64,000 nucleotides of DNA from DASZMX01 sp035551475 (lineage in GTDB: Bacteria; Verrucomicrobiota; Verrucomicrobiia; Limisphaerales; Palsa-1400). Each line of letters begins with the position of its first letter. Position 1 is the stretch's first letter. The notes under the pieces were generated by a model that saw only the letters and a program-made list of their open reading frames with translations, did not search any database and was not told the DNA's origin. Positions 50,558 through 59,645 of the stretch are shown one piece after another. Location of the stretch: contig DASZMX010000046.1 of assembly GCA_035551475.1 (NCBI GenBank), forward strand, positions 1 to 64,000, in the 5' to 3' direction. Made by a program: the position numbers and the translations under genes.

Positions 50558-51607
50558 ATGTCAGGCGAACTCACCTTGCGCGAAAAAATTGGCCAAATGC
50601 TGCTCGTTGGTTTCCGCGGCTACACCGTCCAGGAATCCGATCCCATTGTGCGCGACATCGTGGAACGCCACATCGGCGGCATTATTTTATTTGACCAGGA
50701 AATGGCCGACACCTCGATCAAGGGCCGCAACATTCAATCACCCGCGCAAGTCGCCGCCCTCACCGCCTCCCTGCAAGCCCACGCCAAAAATCCGCTGCTC
50801 ATCGCCACCGATCAGGAGGGAGGGCGGGTCAATCGTCTCAAAGCCGCGTACGGATTTCCCGAAACCATTTCCCACGAGGAACTCGGCTCCCGCCCGTCCG
50901 AGGAAACGTACGCCGAGGCGGCGAAAATTGCGCGCGCCCTCAAGAGCGTCGGCCTCAATTTCAATCTCGCGCCGGTGGTTGATCTCGATCTCGCGCCGGA
51001 CAATCCCATCATCAAGGGCAAAAAACGCAGCTTCGGCGCCGACCCGTTCAAGGTCGCGCAATACGCCAGCCAGTTTGTCGCCGCGCATCGCGCCGAGGAA
51101 GTCCTCACCTGCCTCAAACATTTCCCCGGTCACGGCAGCGCGCGCGGCGACACCCATCTCGGGTTGGTGAATGTCACGGATTCCTGGGACAAATCCGAGC
51201 TGCTCCCTTTCAAGCTCCTGATTGCCGATGGCTGGTGCGACGCGATCATGACCGCCCACGTCTTCAACGCGCATCTGGATCCCGAGCGTCCCGCCACGCT
51301 TTCCCGCGCGGTCGTCCAAGGCCTCCTGTCGGGCCAACTCGGTTTCGACGGCGTCGTCCTCAGCGACGACCTCGAGATGAAAGCCATCTCCTCGCAATAC
51401 GGCTTGCCCCAGGCCATCGAATTCGCCCTTGAAGCCGGCATCGACGTCCTCTGCTTCGGCAACAACATGAATTTCGATCCCGAAATCGGGCGCAAGGCCA
51501 GCGACATAATTTACCAATTGGTTGACTCCGGCAAGATTGCCCTGTCCCGCATCGACGACTCCTGCGCCCGCGTGCAGCGCCTCAAGCAAAAGTTCAAGCT
51601 TCGTTGA
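50558..51607 (+). CDS. nagZ: Glycoside hydrolase family 3 beta-N-acetylglucosaminidase (NagZ-like)
   Basis: A 349-residue cytoplasmic GH3 enzyme. It has GFRGYTVQ, DQEGGRVNRLK, the KHFPGHGSARGDTHLG active-site loop and the nucleophile Asp in LSDDLEMKAI. NagZ removes GlcNAc from anhydro-muropeptides in cell wall recycling. ATG at 50558 is chosen over a TTG at 50540. It is followed directly by an AmpG-like permease, which supports that pathway. Confidence 0.92.
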   Translation: MSGELTLREKIGQMLLVGFRGYTVQESDPIVRDIVERHIGGIILFDQEMADTSIKGRNIQSPAQVAALTASLQAHAKNPLLIATDQEGGRVNRLKAAYGFPETISHEELGSRPSEETYAEAAKIARALKSVGLNFNLAPVVDLDLAPDNPIIKGKKRSFGADPFKVAQYASQFVAAHRAEEVLTCLKHFPGHGSARGDTHLGLVNVTDSWDKSELLPFKLLIADGWCDAIMTAHVFNAHLDPERPATLSRAVVQGLLSGQLGFDGVVLSDDLEMKAISSQYGLPQAIEFALEAGIDVLCFGNNMNFDPEIGRKASDIIYQLVDSGKIALSRIDDSCARVQRLKQKFKLR

Positions 51608-51608
51608 G

Positions 51609-53240
51609 ATGGAACCAACGCGCCGCAACCCGTGGCTTTGGGTGCCGAGCCTCTATTTCTCGCAAGGCGTTCCCTACGTGATCGTGATGACCATGTCCGT
51701 CATCATGTATAAACGTCTCGGCGTCTCCAACACCGACATTGCGCTCTACACGAGCTGGCTTTACCTCCCGTGGGTCCTCAAGCCGCTCTGGAGCCCTTTT
51801 GTTGACATCAGGCGCACCAAACGTTTTTGGGTGGTGGCCATGCAGTTTGTCATTTCCGGCGCGCTCGCCTGCGTCGCTCTCGCGATTCCGGGCACCGCAT
51901 TTTTCAAGGCCTCGCTCCTCGTGTTTTGGGTCATGGCCTTCGCCTCCTCCACCCATGACATCGCCGCGGACGGTTTTTACATGTTGAGCATGTCCAAGCA
52001 TGAGCAAGTCCTCTGGGTCGGCCTGCGCAGCACGTTTTACCGCACCGCCATGATTGTCGGCAGCGGCCTGCTGGTCGTCCTCGCGGGAACACTGGAAAGC
52101 AAAAACGGCCTGGCTCCCGCCCGTGTTCTTGTCACGGCCGGCGCCGCTCCGGCTGCGCCGGCTTCCACCGCGGCGTCACAAATTATCGTTCAGCCGCCGG
52201 CGCTCGCCATCCCATTCGCCAGCAACGGAACTTTCTTCGTGACACTTGCCCAGCCGCCGTCCCAGGGCCGGACAATCGTCGTGCATCTCGACCGGGAAAA
52301 AAGCGGCCTCGAATACCTTGGGCTCGCCAAGGGCGACAAAGGTTTCCGCCTCACCAGCGGCGACCGTCTCGTGTTCAATGACACCAATTGGAACCATCCT
52401 GCGCCCGTCGTCATTCAACTCGATTCCAATCTCAAGCAAGCCGCGTCCGTCGTGTTTGTGGCCAGTTCCGGCAATGTCCCGCTTGCCTGGTCCATCACGC
52501 TGGCCACCGTCGCCGGACTATTTTTTCTGTTTAGCTTGTGGCATGCGCTCGTGCTCCCGCGCCCGCCAGCGGACGGCCCCGTCGTCACGGGCCGCAGCCT
52601 CACGGCGGATTTCTTTGGCGCGCTCGGCTCCTTTTTTCAAAAGCCGGGCATCGGCCTGGCCCTGGCGTTTATTCTTCTTTACCGCTTTGACGAAGCCCAG
52701 CTCACCAAGGTCATTTCCCCTTTTCTTCTCGACAGCCGCGCCAAGGGCGGGCTCGCGCTCACCACCACGCAAGTCGGCCTGGCCTATGGGACGTTCGGCA
52801 TCGCGGCCCTCACCTGCGGCGGTCTGCTGGGAGGTTTTCTCGCCGCGAAATTTGGCCTGAAGAAAATGCTTCCGATCATGGTTTGCTCCATGTATCTGCC
52901 CAAGCTCGCGTTTGTTTTCCTGGGCTTTGACCAGCCCGAAAATTTTCTCGTGGTGTGCGCCACGGTCGCGGTGGAGCAATTCGGCTACGGCTTTGGCTTC
53001 ACGGCTTTTATGCTTTACATGCTCTACTTCGCCGACGGCCCGCACCGCACGGCGCACTACGCCATCTGCACCGGCTTCATGGCCCTCGGCATGATGATTC
53101 CCGGCATGTGGAGCGGCTGGCTGGCCGACCATCTCGGCTACAAACATTTCTTCCTCTGGGTCATCTGCGCCGCGCTCCCCGGTTTTCTGCTCGCCCTCCA
53201 ACTTAAAATCGATCCGCACTTCGGCAAAAAAACTTCCTAG
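51609..53240 (+). CDS. ampG: AmpG-like MFS permease with extracytoplasmic beta insert
   Basis: A 543-residue MFS transporter. N-terminal helices (residues 12-160, SQGVPYVIVMTMSVIMYKRL; FASSTHDIAADGFYML) match AmpG, the anhydro-muropeptide/H+ symporter. Between helices at about 162-293 lies an extra 130-residue domain with a Calx-beta-like strand pair (DRLVFNDTNWNHPAPVVIQL). The C-terminal six helices follow (300-540). It starts after nagZ by one base. Such a domain could bind wall fragments, but AmpG itself lacks it. Confidence 0.82.
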   Translation: MEPTRRNPWLWVPSLYFSQGVPYVIVMTMSVIMYKRLGVSNTDIALYTSWLYLPWVLKPLWSPFVDIRRTKRFWVVAMQFVISGALACVALAIPGTAFFKASLLVFWVMAFASSTHDIAADGFYMLSMSKHEQVLWVGLRSTFYRTAMIVGSGLLVVLAGTLESKNGLAPARVLVTAGAAPAAPASTAASQIIVQPPALAIPFASNGTFFVTLAQPPSQGRTIVVHLDREKSGLEYLGLAKGDKGFRLTSGDRLVFNDTNWNHPAPVVIQLDSNLKQAASVVFVASSGNVPLAWSITLATVAGLFFLFSLWHALVLPRPPADGPVVTGRSLTADFFGALGSFFQKPGIGLALAFILLYRFDEAQLTKVISPFLLDSRAKGGLALTTTQVGLAYGTFGIAALTCGGLLGGFLAAKFGLKKMLPIMVCSMYLPKLAFVFLGFDQPENFLVVCATVAVEQFGYGFGFTAFMLYMLYFADGPHRTAHYAICTGFMALGMMIPGMWSGWLADHLGYKHFFLWVICAALPGFLLALQLKIDPHFGKKTS

Positions 53241-53329
53241 GCCGATTCTTGCGCAAATCCTTCTTTTCCCGGAAATTTTGCCTTGCGCTCTTTTCGTGCT
53301 CGGTCAGTATTTTGCTTCAGTACAACAAA

Positions 53330-53345
53330 TTCCGATTGGTCGGAA
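53330..53345. promoter_or_regulatory. Palindromic operator candidate before cysK
   Basis: A perfect inverted repeat TTCCGA-TTGG-TCGGAA, 15 bases before the cysK ATG and directly upstream of a TATTTT box (53348-53353). The location between -35 and -10 regions would suit a repressor sensing cysteine or sulfide status. The binding protein is unknown. Confidence 0.45.
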
Positions 53346-53359
53346 CCTATTTTTGCTTT

Positions 53360-54343
53360 ATGTCGCGGATCTATAATAACGTCGTCGAAACTGTTGGGCG
53401 GACTCCTCTCGTGCGCCTCAATCGCGTCACCGCCGGGGTGGACGCCACAGTCCTGCTGAAGTGCGAATTCTTCAATCCTCTGGGCAGTGTCAAAGACCGC
53501 ATCGGCATGGCCATGATCGAGGACGCGGAAAAGCGCGGCATTCTGAAAAGCGACACCGTCATCGTCGAGCCGACCAGCGGCAACACCGGCATCGCGCTGG
53601 CTTTCGTCGCCGCGGCCAAGGGTTACAAGCTCATTCTCACCATGCCGGATACGATGTCCCTGGAGCGGCGGACGCTCCTGGCCATGCTCGGCGCAAAGTT
53701 GGTGTTGACGCCTGGGCCCGAGGGCATGAAAGGCGCCATCGCCCGCGCCGAACAAATCGCGCACGAGACGCCCAACTCCTGGATTCCCCAGCAATTTGAC
53801 AATCCCGCCAATCCGGAAATCCACCGCAAAACCACCGCCGAGGAAATCTGGGCGGACACGGATGGCAAGGTGGACATTTTAATTTCGGCCGTCGGCACGG
53901 GCGGCACCATCACCGGCTGCGTGGAAGTCATCAAAGCCCGCAAGCCCTCCTTCCAGGCCATCGCCGCGGAGCCGAAGGATTCTCCTGTCATTTCGCAGGC
54001 CCTTGCCGGCCAGCCGCTCAAGCCCGGACCGCACAAAATCCAGGGCACCGGCGCCGGGTTCATCCCGAAAAATTTGCATTTGAAGGACAGCAAGGGCAAT
54101 CCGCAGATCGTCGAATGCGTGCAGGTCAGCAACGATGATTCCTTCGCCATGGCGCGCCGTCTCGCCAAGGAAGAAGGTCTGCTGGTCGGCATTTCCACCG
54201 GGGCCAATGTGGTGGCCGCGCTCGAAGTGGCGCGCCGTCCGGAGAACAAGGGAAAAATGATTGTCACGATCGCCTGCTCCACCGGCGAACGCTATTTGAG
54301 CACGGCGTTGGCCGCCGAGGCGCGCGCGGAAGTCGGCGGTTGA
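53360..54343 (+). CDS. cysK: Cysteine synthase (O-acetylserine sulfhydrylase)
   Basis: A 327-residue PLP enzyme of normal length. PLP lysine Lys45 lies in NPLGSVKDRIG; PTSGNTGIALA binds substrate, and GTGGTITG binds PLP phosphate. It makes cysteine from O-acetylserine and sulfide. The ATG at 53360 is preferred to 53249, as residues before SRIYNNVVETVGRTPLV are not family-like. Apparently monocistronic, with no ribosome binding site but TATTTT six bases upstream. Confidence 0.95.
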   Translation: MSRIYNNVVETVGRTPLVRLNRVTAGVDATVLLKCEFFNPLGSVKDRIGMAMIEDAEKRGILKSDTVIVEPTSGNTGIALAFVAAAKGYKLILTMPDTMSLERRTLLAMLGAKLVLTPGPEGMKGAIARAEQIAHETPNSWIPQQFDNPANPEIHRKTTAEEIWADTDGKVDILISAVGTGGTITGCVEVIKARKPSFQAIAAEPKDSPVISQALAGQPLKPGPHKIQGTGAGFIPKNLHLKDSKGNPQIVECVQVSNDDSFAMARRLAKEEGLLVGISTGANVVAALEVARRPENKGKMIVTIACSTGERYLSTALAAEARAEVGG

Positions 54344-54360
54344 GCGGCGGAAAAAAGTAG

Positions 54361-54389
54361 TTGCAATTTTCAAGTTTGGCCTAAATATT
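54361..54389 (+). promoter_or_regulatory. Probable promoter and leader of rho
   Basis: TTGCAA (54361-54366), 17-base spacer, AATATT (54384-54389). A leader of about 140 bases would precede the rho ATG at 54538. E. coli rho has a long regulatory leader; here no structure is strong enough to name. Confidence 0.4.
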
Positions 54390-54537
54390 AGCTACGTTGA
54401 AGGTCTGACCGAGGTGCGCGCGAGTTTACGCCTATTGAGACGCAACGGTCCTCCAAAATTCTGAGTTCCTAAAGAATTGATTATTCGGGGTTATATCGAC
54501 CAAGACCTTCTCACGTTTTGGAAAACACACTATCACT

Positions 54538-55683
54538 ATGAGTAACGCGCCTGGCGCTACGTCCAACGACCGGCCACCCGCCGACAAAGGGGCCGGTTTT
54601 CTTGAAATTTCCGAGAAGGGCTTTGGCTTTCTCCGCACCAAGGAAAACAACTATCATCCCAAGCCCAGCGATATTTTTGTCACCCCTGACACGATCAAGC
54701 GCAATTTCCTCCGCGAAGGCTGTCACGTTTACGGTGAAACGCAGCCGCCGCACCGCGGCAACAGCCCCCAGTTGCGCACCGTCGAAAAAGTCAACGATCA
54801 GCCCTTCGACGCCTACACCAAGAACGTCCGTTTCGAGAACCTCACCACCATCGATCCCATCGAGAAAATCAATCTCGAGACCGCGCCCGATCTCCTCGAA
54901 ACCCGCATCATCGATCTCGTCACTCCCATCGGCAAAGGCACCCGCGGCTTGATCGTCGCCCCGCCGCGCACCGGCAAGACCACCATTCTCAAACAGATCG
55001 CCAACGCCGTCACCGCCAACCATCCGGAAGTTTATACGATGGTTCTTTTGATTGACGAACGTCCCGAGGAAGTCACGGACTTCCAACGTTCCGTCAAGGC
55101 CGAGGTGGTCGCCTCCTCCAACGATCAGGACCTCGAAACCCACGTGCGCCTGTCGCGCTTCACCATCGAGCGCTGCCGCCGCATGGTCGAAAGCGGGCGC
55201 GATGTTTTTGTTTTGCTTGACTCCATCACCCGCGTCGCCCGCGCCTACAACAGCGTGCATGGCGGCAGCGGACGCACCATGACGGGCGGCGTGGATGCGC
55301 GCGCCCTCGAAATTCCGCGCAAGATGTTCGCCTCCGCGCGCAAGATCGAGGAAGGCGGCTCTCTCACCATCATCGCCACGGCGCTGGTGGACACCGGGTC
55401 GCGCATGGACGAGTTGATTTTCCAGGAATTCAAGGGCACCGGCAACATGGAGCTCATTCTTGAGCGCAAGCTCGCCGAACGCCGCTTGTTCCCCGCCCTC
55501 GACATTCCCAAGAGCGGCACCCGCAAGGAGGAAAAGCTTTTCCCGGCCAAGAACATCGAGTCCATCCGCAAACTTCGCCGCATGATGGTGGACCTCAATC
55601 CGGTCGAAGCCATGGAGACGCTCAGCGCCGCCTTGAAAAAGCACAAGACCAACGACGAATTGCTCGCCAAGATTGGCGTGTGA
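54538..55683 (+). CDS. rho: Transcription termination factor Rho
   Basis: A 381-residue Rho hexameric helicase. The cold-shock-like RNA-binding domain starts almost at once (GAGFLEISEKGFGFLRTKE, 18-36), so the N-terminal helix bundle of many Rho proteins is missing. The Walker A loop is APPRTGKTT (141-149; usually APPKAGKT), with VLLDSITRVARAYN (Walker B) and GGSGRTMTGGVD (Q/R loops). It ends transcripts; intrinsic terminators are rare here, so it may carry much of the load. Confidence 0.95.
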   Translation: MSNAPGATSNDRPPADKGAGFLEISEKGFGFLRTKENNYHPKPSDIFVTPDTIKRNFLREGCHVYGETQPPHRGNSPQLRTVEKVNDQPFDAYTKNVRFENLTTIDPIEKINLETAPDLLETRIIDLVTPIGKGTRGLIVAPPRTGKTTILKQIANAVTANHPEVYTMVLLIDERPEEVTDFQRSVKAEVVASSNDQDLETHVRLSRFTIERCRRMVESGRDVFVLLDSITRVARAYNSVHGGSGRTMTGGVDARALEIPRKMFASARKIEEGGSLTIIATALVDTGSRMDELIFQEFKGTGNMELILERKLAERRLFPALDIPKSGTRKEEKLFPAKNIESIRKLRRMMVDLNPVEAMETLSAALKKHKTNDELLAKIGV

Positions 55684-55702
55684 TCCTCGGCCCCGCTGCG
55701 TG

Positions 55703-56698
55703 ATGAAACGCCGCCCCCGCCCGGTTCGCGAGACGCTGCAAAGCCGTCCGCCCATGGAGCGGATGCTGCGCATCCACCAGGCCATTCTCGCGGGAAAGTT
55801 TCCCAATTGCACCCGGCTCGCCCGCGAGATGGAGGTCAGCTCCAAATCCATCGGGCGCGACATCGAATTCATGCGCGACCGGCTCAAAATGCCGATCGCC
55901 TACGACGAGGCTCGCTGGGGCTATTATTATACCGAGGAAGTCGCCAACTTCCCGACCATGCAAATCACCGAGGGCGAAATGTTCGCCCTGCTCGTGGCCG
56001 AAAAAGCCCTGCAACAATATCGCGGCACCACCTTCGAGGCGCCGCTCATCAGCGCTTTCAAAAAAATGGCCGCGTCGCTGCCAGACACCATCTCGCTCAA
56101 CATGGCGGATTGGGGCAACACCATTTCCTTTCGCACCCGCGCCGAGCCCATTCTCGACCTGAAGGTTTTTGATTTGCTGTCGCGGGCGGCCGCGCAACGT
56201 CAACAATTGAAATTAACCTACCGCAAGCCCGGTCGGCGCGACACGGAAATCCGCATCGTCGATCCATGCCACCTCGCCAACATCAACGGCGAATGGTTTC
56301 TTTTTGCGTGGTGCCATTTGCGCAAGGACATCCGCACTTTTGCGCCCGCCCGCATTCAGGCGGTGGAGTTGACCGGCGAGACTTTCGCGCGCCCGCAAAA
56401 ATTCTCCCTGGAAAAAAGGCTGCGTGACAGTTTCGGCGTTCAATCCGGCCACGAGAAAATCGAAGTGGTCATTCGCTTCAACGAATTGGTCAGCGATTAC
56501 ATTCGTGAAAAGAAATGGAATGATTCCCAGCGTTTGCAGGAGCTGCCCGACGGCGGCGTGGAATTGTCCATGACGCTTTCCGGTCTCGCAGAAGTGGAGC
56601 GCTGGGTCTTGAGCTGGGCGGGAAACGCCCGCGTCGTGCGGCCGCCCGAGCTCGCCGCGCGTGTCAAACAAGCCGCCGAAGCCATCCTCAAGGCTTGA
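55703..56698 (+). CDS. WYL-domain transcriptional regulator (HTH-WYL-WCX)
   Basis: A 331-residue regulator. An N-terminal winged helix-turn-helix (about 15-65: RLAREMEVSSKSIGRDIEFMR), WYL domain (about 160-230) and WCX C-terminal domain (DGGVELSMTLSGLAEVERWVLSWAGNARV). WYL proteins sense nucleotides or ssDNA and often control defence or stress genes; none of those lie here. ATG at 55703 is 20 bases after rho, so co-transcription with rho is likely. Its 3' end overlaps queD by eleven bases (convergent). Confidence 0.9.
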   Translation: MKRRPRPVRETLQSRPPMERMLRIHQAILAGKFPNCTRLAREMEVSSKSIGRDIEFMRDRLKMPIAYDEARWGYYYTEEVANFPTMQITEGEMFALLVAEKALQQYRGTTFEAPLISAFKKMAASLPDTISLNMADWGNTISFRTRAEPILDLKVFDLLSRAAAQRQQLKLTYRKPGRRDTEIRIVDPCHLANINGEWFLFAWCHLRKDIRTFAPARIQAVELTGETFARPQKFSLEKRLRDSFGVQSGHEKIEVVIRFNELVSDYIREKKWNDSQRLQELPDGGVELSMTLSGLAEVERWVLSWAGNARVVRPPELAARVKQAAEAILKA

Positions 56699-57056
56699 CC
56701 GCCGGACCATCGTAAACGCACCGCGCCGTGCAGGTTTCCGCCACGACCACCTCCGTCAGGAGCGGCAGACGCGGCCGCAATTGCTCCCAAATCCAGACGG
56801 CAATATTTTCGCTCGTCGGATTTTCCAGGCCCGGGATTTCGTTCAGATAATTGTGGTCCAACTTTTCCCAGATGGGGCGGAAGGCCTCGCTCATATCCGC
56901 ATAATCCATCACCCAGCCCAGCCGCGGATCGCACTCGCCGCGCACCGCGATTTCCGCCTTGAAACTATGGCCGTGCAAACGCCGGCATTTGTGCCCGGAC
57001 GGCAGGTGCGGCAGCAGATGCGCCGCTTCAAATTGAAATGTCTTGCGCAGTTCCAT
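56688..57056 (-). CDS. queD: 6-pyruvoyltetrahydropterin synthase-family protein (QueD)
   Basis: A 122-residue T-fold enzyme. Zinc histidines are His13, His28 and His30 (FEAAHLLP and RRLHGHSF), with catalytic Cys24 in SGHKCRRLHGH and the Asp/His pair in KLDHNYLNE. QueD makes 6-carboxytetrahydropterin for queuosine. Either GTG 57059 or ATG 57056 may be used. It follows luxC with no gap. No queC or queE is here. Confidence 0.92.
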   Translation of the reverse strand: MELRKTFQFEAAHLLPHLPSGHKCRRLHGHSFKAEIAVRGECDPRLGWVMDYADMSEAFRPIWEKLDHNYLNEIPGLENPTSENIAVWIWEQLRPRLPLLTEVVVAETCTARCVYDGPAVKP

Positions 57057-57059
57057 CAC

Positions 57060-58418
57060 TTATTTTTCCCAATCACACCATGTCAACAAATCTCCCAGCG
57101 CCGGCCGGCCGTCATGCCGCCAGGCCAGCGGCGGATTTTGCATTTCGCCGAGCGGACAAATCCGCCGCGCCCCCCAGCGCGCCAGGCGCTGCGCCAGTTC
57201 CGCCGTCTCCAGGGCGCCGCAGGCCAGTCCCACCGTCGAGACCCGATCGCGGACCAATTCCGCGCCTTGCAGCGCCGTTTCCAAATTCGGAGCCGCCTTA
57301 ACGTAAACGAAACGGTTCAGGCAGGAAACCTGGAAACGCGGCTCGTGCTCGAGAATCACCGTCCAGGCCGTGGATTCCGGGCTGGCCCACATTTTAGTCT
57401 CCAGCGAATGCGCGGCGCGCACTTCGTAAAACGCCCGCCGTTGCGCGATGGCCGCCGCCTCGCGCGGGGGCAAGACGCCGCGCGGATGCGTCTGCTCCAT
57501 CGCCGCCAAAGCTTCGGCCAGCGCGGACGCAAAACCTTCCGCATCCGCCGCCCCGCCAGTTTCCACATAGATATCATGCGGCGACAGGCAGCCTTGCTGG
57601 TCCCATGCCGCCACGGCCCGCGCCGCCTCTTTCGCCACATCCTGCGGCCGCCGCTCCAACGCTTCCCGGGTCACATAGCCAAAACTCACGCGCGTTCCAT
57701 AGCCCACGAACCGCGCCTGCGCAGGCGCTCGTCGCCGCACCGAGGCCAGCGTTTCGTCGCTGCCCGTCACCACCACGCAATCGCTTTCCGCAAATAGCGC
57801 CGCCTCCAGATGTTCCGCGCCGCCTTTCCAGGTGGCGACTTCCACGCAGGCGCCCAGCTTGGCTTCCGCCTCATAAAGCGAATGCGCGAACAACCGCGGC
57901 AGCAGCGTTTGCCCCGAGGCGCATTTGACGAATTGCGCGGAGCGCGCCAGCAGCCCCAAAACCATTTGCGCCAGCGTGGCGCTGGGAATATTTCCTGGCG
58001 CAATGTGCGCGAGCAATCTCGGCCCCTGCGCCCACGCCATGCGACGGTCCGACATGTCATCCGGCGACGCCTGAAATTCATCCAGCCGATAAACCTGCCC
58101 CAGTTCCTGCCGCAGCAGCGCCTCCAGATTTTCCACCGTCAATTGGCGGAAAAATAAATCCAGGCCGTGCGCCAAGGCCGCCTCGGAAAAACCGGTCGCC
58201 GCCGGCCCCGCCTCCAGCGCCATTTGGCGAAACGGCGAATCCGCCGCCAGCCATTCGCGGCCCACCTTGTCAAGTATCCGGATAATGTGCTTGGTGGGAC
58301 GCGCCTCCAAATAGTGCGCGCGATTGCGTTTCAGCGTCTGGCACGCCTCCGTGATCAGCCCCGCCGTCAATTCGGCTTCCGGGGGCAAATCCGCCATAAA
58401 ATAGTTGGGCAAATCCAT
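57060..58418 (-). CDS. luxC: LuxC-family acyl-CoA/acyl-protein reductase
   Basis: A 452-residue fatty acid reductase of the LuxC family. The acyl-binding active Cys277 lies in DQQGCLSPHDIYVE, and the aldehyde-dehydrogenase-like NADPH fold includes HIAPGNIPSATLAQMVLGLL. It reduces an acyl group from the LuxE partner to an aldehyde. It starts one base after the LuxE stop. Luciferase genes (luxAB) are not in the window, so the aldehyde serves another purpose. Confidence 0.92.
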   Translation of the reverse strand: MDLPNYFMADLPPEAELTAGLITEACQTLKRNRAHYLEARPTKHIIRILDKVGREWLAADSPFRQMALEAGPAATGFSEAALAHGLDLFFRQLTVENLEALLRQELGQVYRLDEFQASPDDMSDRRMAWAQGPRLLAHIAPGNIPSATLAQMVLGLLARSAQFVKCASGQTLLPRLFAHSLYEAEAKLGACVEVATWKGGAEHLEAALFAESDCVVVTGSDETLASVRRRAPAQARFVGYGTRVSFGYVTREALERRPQDVAKEAARAVAAWDQQGCLSPHDIYVETGGAADAEGFASALAEALAAMEQTHPRGVLPPREAAAIAQRRAFYEVRAAHSLETKMWASPESTAWTVILEHEPRFQVSCLNRFVYVKAAPNLETALQGAELVRDRVSTVGLACGALETAELAQRLARWGARRICPLGEMQNPPLAWRHDGRPALGDLLTWCDWEK

Positions 58419-58419
58419 G

Positions 58420-59484
58420 TCAGATTGTCATCAGCGAGCACCCGCGCGGCTCCGCCGCCGTCGCGCGCCCCATCAGCTCGAAACCTTCGCCGCGCCGCAC
58501 CGCCACATCACTCGTTTGCACGGCCAGGACCGACCGCACATTCGCCAAATCCAAAACCCGCACCATCCCCGCCTCGCCCTCCGCCACCAGCCGCCCCGTT
58601 TCCGGCGAGATCAGCTGCGCCCGGGCCCAGGGTGGAAAATGAAACACGCCGCCACTCCCGCCCACGGTTCGATCATACGCCTGCGAGCTTAATTCGCTCA
58701 TGCCGTACTCAGATATAATATGCGACTCCGCCAGCCGCAGCCGCCGGCGCATCAATTCGTGCAGCTCAACTTTGGACATTTCACGCGAGCGCCCCTTATA
58801 CCCGCCCGTTTCCAGCGCGCGCGAACCGGGCGGCAGCGGCAGCCGCCCCACCTTGTCCAGCAAGTGCACAAATCCATACGCCGTCCCCATGATCGCGACC
58901 GGCCCGGCGCTCTCGCGCGCGGCGCGCTCCACCTGCGCCGCATCCACTTCCCACGCGCCATCCGCCCCGACCAACCCCGCCGTGGCGACCGTCCGCCACG
59001 GAAACGTCTCCGCAATCGTGTCAAACATATACGCCAACGATGAATGAGGCGCCGCCGCCCGCCCCGGCGTCAGGAGGATCAGTGTCAAAGCCGCGCTATC
59101 CGGGAGGAAGTGGCGGCCAAACCATCCCAGCAACGACACTTCATAAATCCGCAACGATGCCGCGGCATGAAAATGGCGGCTGCGATTCTCGGCCGTCGTT
59201 CCGCTGGAATAGAACACCGTCGCGCGCTCCGCCGCCGGCAAACTCGTCACTTCAAATTCCTTGAAAGCCTCTGTCGGCAGCGCGGGAATTTCCTTCCAGT
59301 CCTTCACGCTGCCCGGCGTCGCGCCGCGGCGGCGGCAAAGACTTTGGTAAACCGGCACATGCTCAAACTGGAGCGTGAACAACTCGAGCGCCAGGCGATT
59401 AAACGCGGTTTCATCCGCGCTGGCTTGCGCCATGAATGCTTTCAACCGCTCGCCATATCCCGTAAATGCGCGTTCGGCCTCCAT
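58420..59484 (-). CDS. luxE: LuxE-family acyl-protein synthetase
   Basis: A 354-residue AMP-forming acyl-protein synthetase. It has VFYSSGTTAENRS (ATP loop), ALETGGYKGRSREM, SEYGMSELSSQAYD and the acyl-accepting Cys349 in PRGCSLMTI near the end, as in LuxE. It activates a fatty acid as acyl-AMP and passes it to its own Cys and then to LuxC. The ATG at 59484 is chosen over 59565 because GGAG lies eight bases upstream. First gene of a luxE-luxC-queD operon. Confidence 0.9.
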   Translation of the reverse strand: MEAERAFTGYGERLKAFMAQASADETAFNRLALELFTLQFEHVPVYQSLCRRRGATPGSVKDWKEIPALPTEAFKEFEVTSLPAAERATVFYSSGTTAENRSRHFHAAASLRIYEVSLLGWFGRHFLPDSAALTLILLTPGRAAAPHSSLAYMFDTIAETFPWRTVATAGLVGADGAWEVDAAQVERAARESAGPVAIMGTAYGFVHLLDKVGRLPLPPGSRALETGGYKGRSREMSKVELHELMRRRLRLAESHIISEYGMSELSSQAYDRTVGGSGGVFHFPPWARAQLISPETGRLVAEGEAGMVRVLDLANVRSVLAVQTSDVAVRRGEGFELMGRATAAEPRGCSLMTI

Positions 59485-59645
59485 CAATTTTTCTCCGCTG
59501 GACGAGCCGCTTTCTCGATTTTCATGCTCGTTTGATTCTGGCACAACCACCGGCCTGGATGCCATCCCGGAATAAATTCACCCTTTGACTTCCCGTCCAC
59601 TTTAAGCCACTTTCCCGAATCTGAGTCCGAAACGGGACTGTTTTC

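Noticed and set aside
56661..57797. Long plus-strand ORF opposite queD and luxC
   Set aside because: Arg-rich shadow; luxC and queD carry catalytic motifs on the other strand.
56688..59484. Bioluminescence operon
   Set aside because: LuxC and LuxE alone do not emit light; no luxA or luxB is present in the window.
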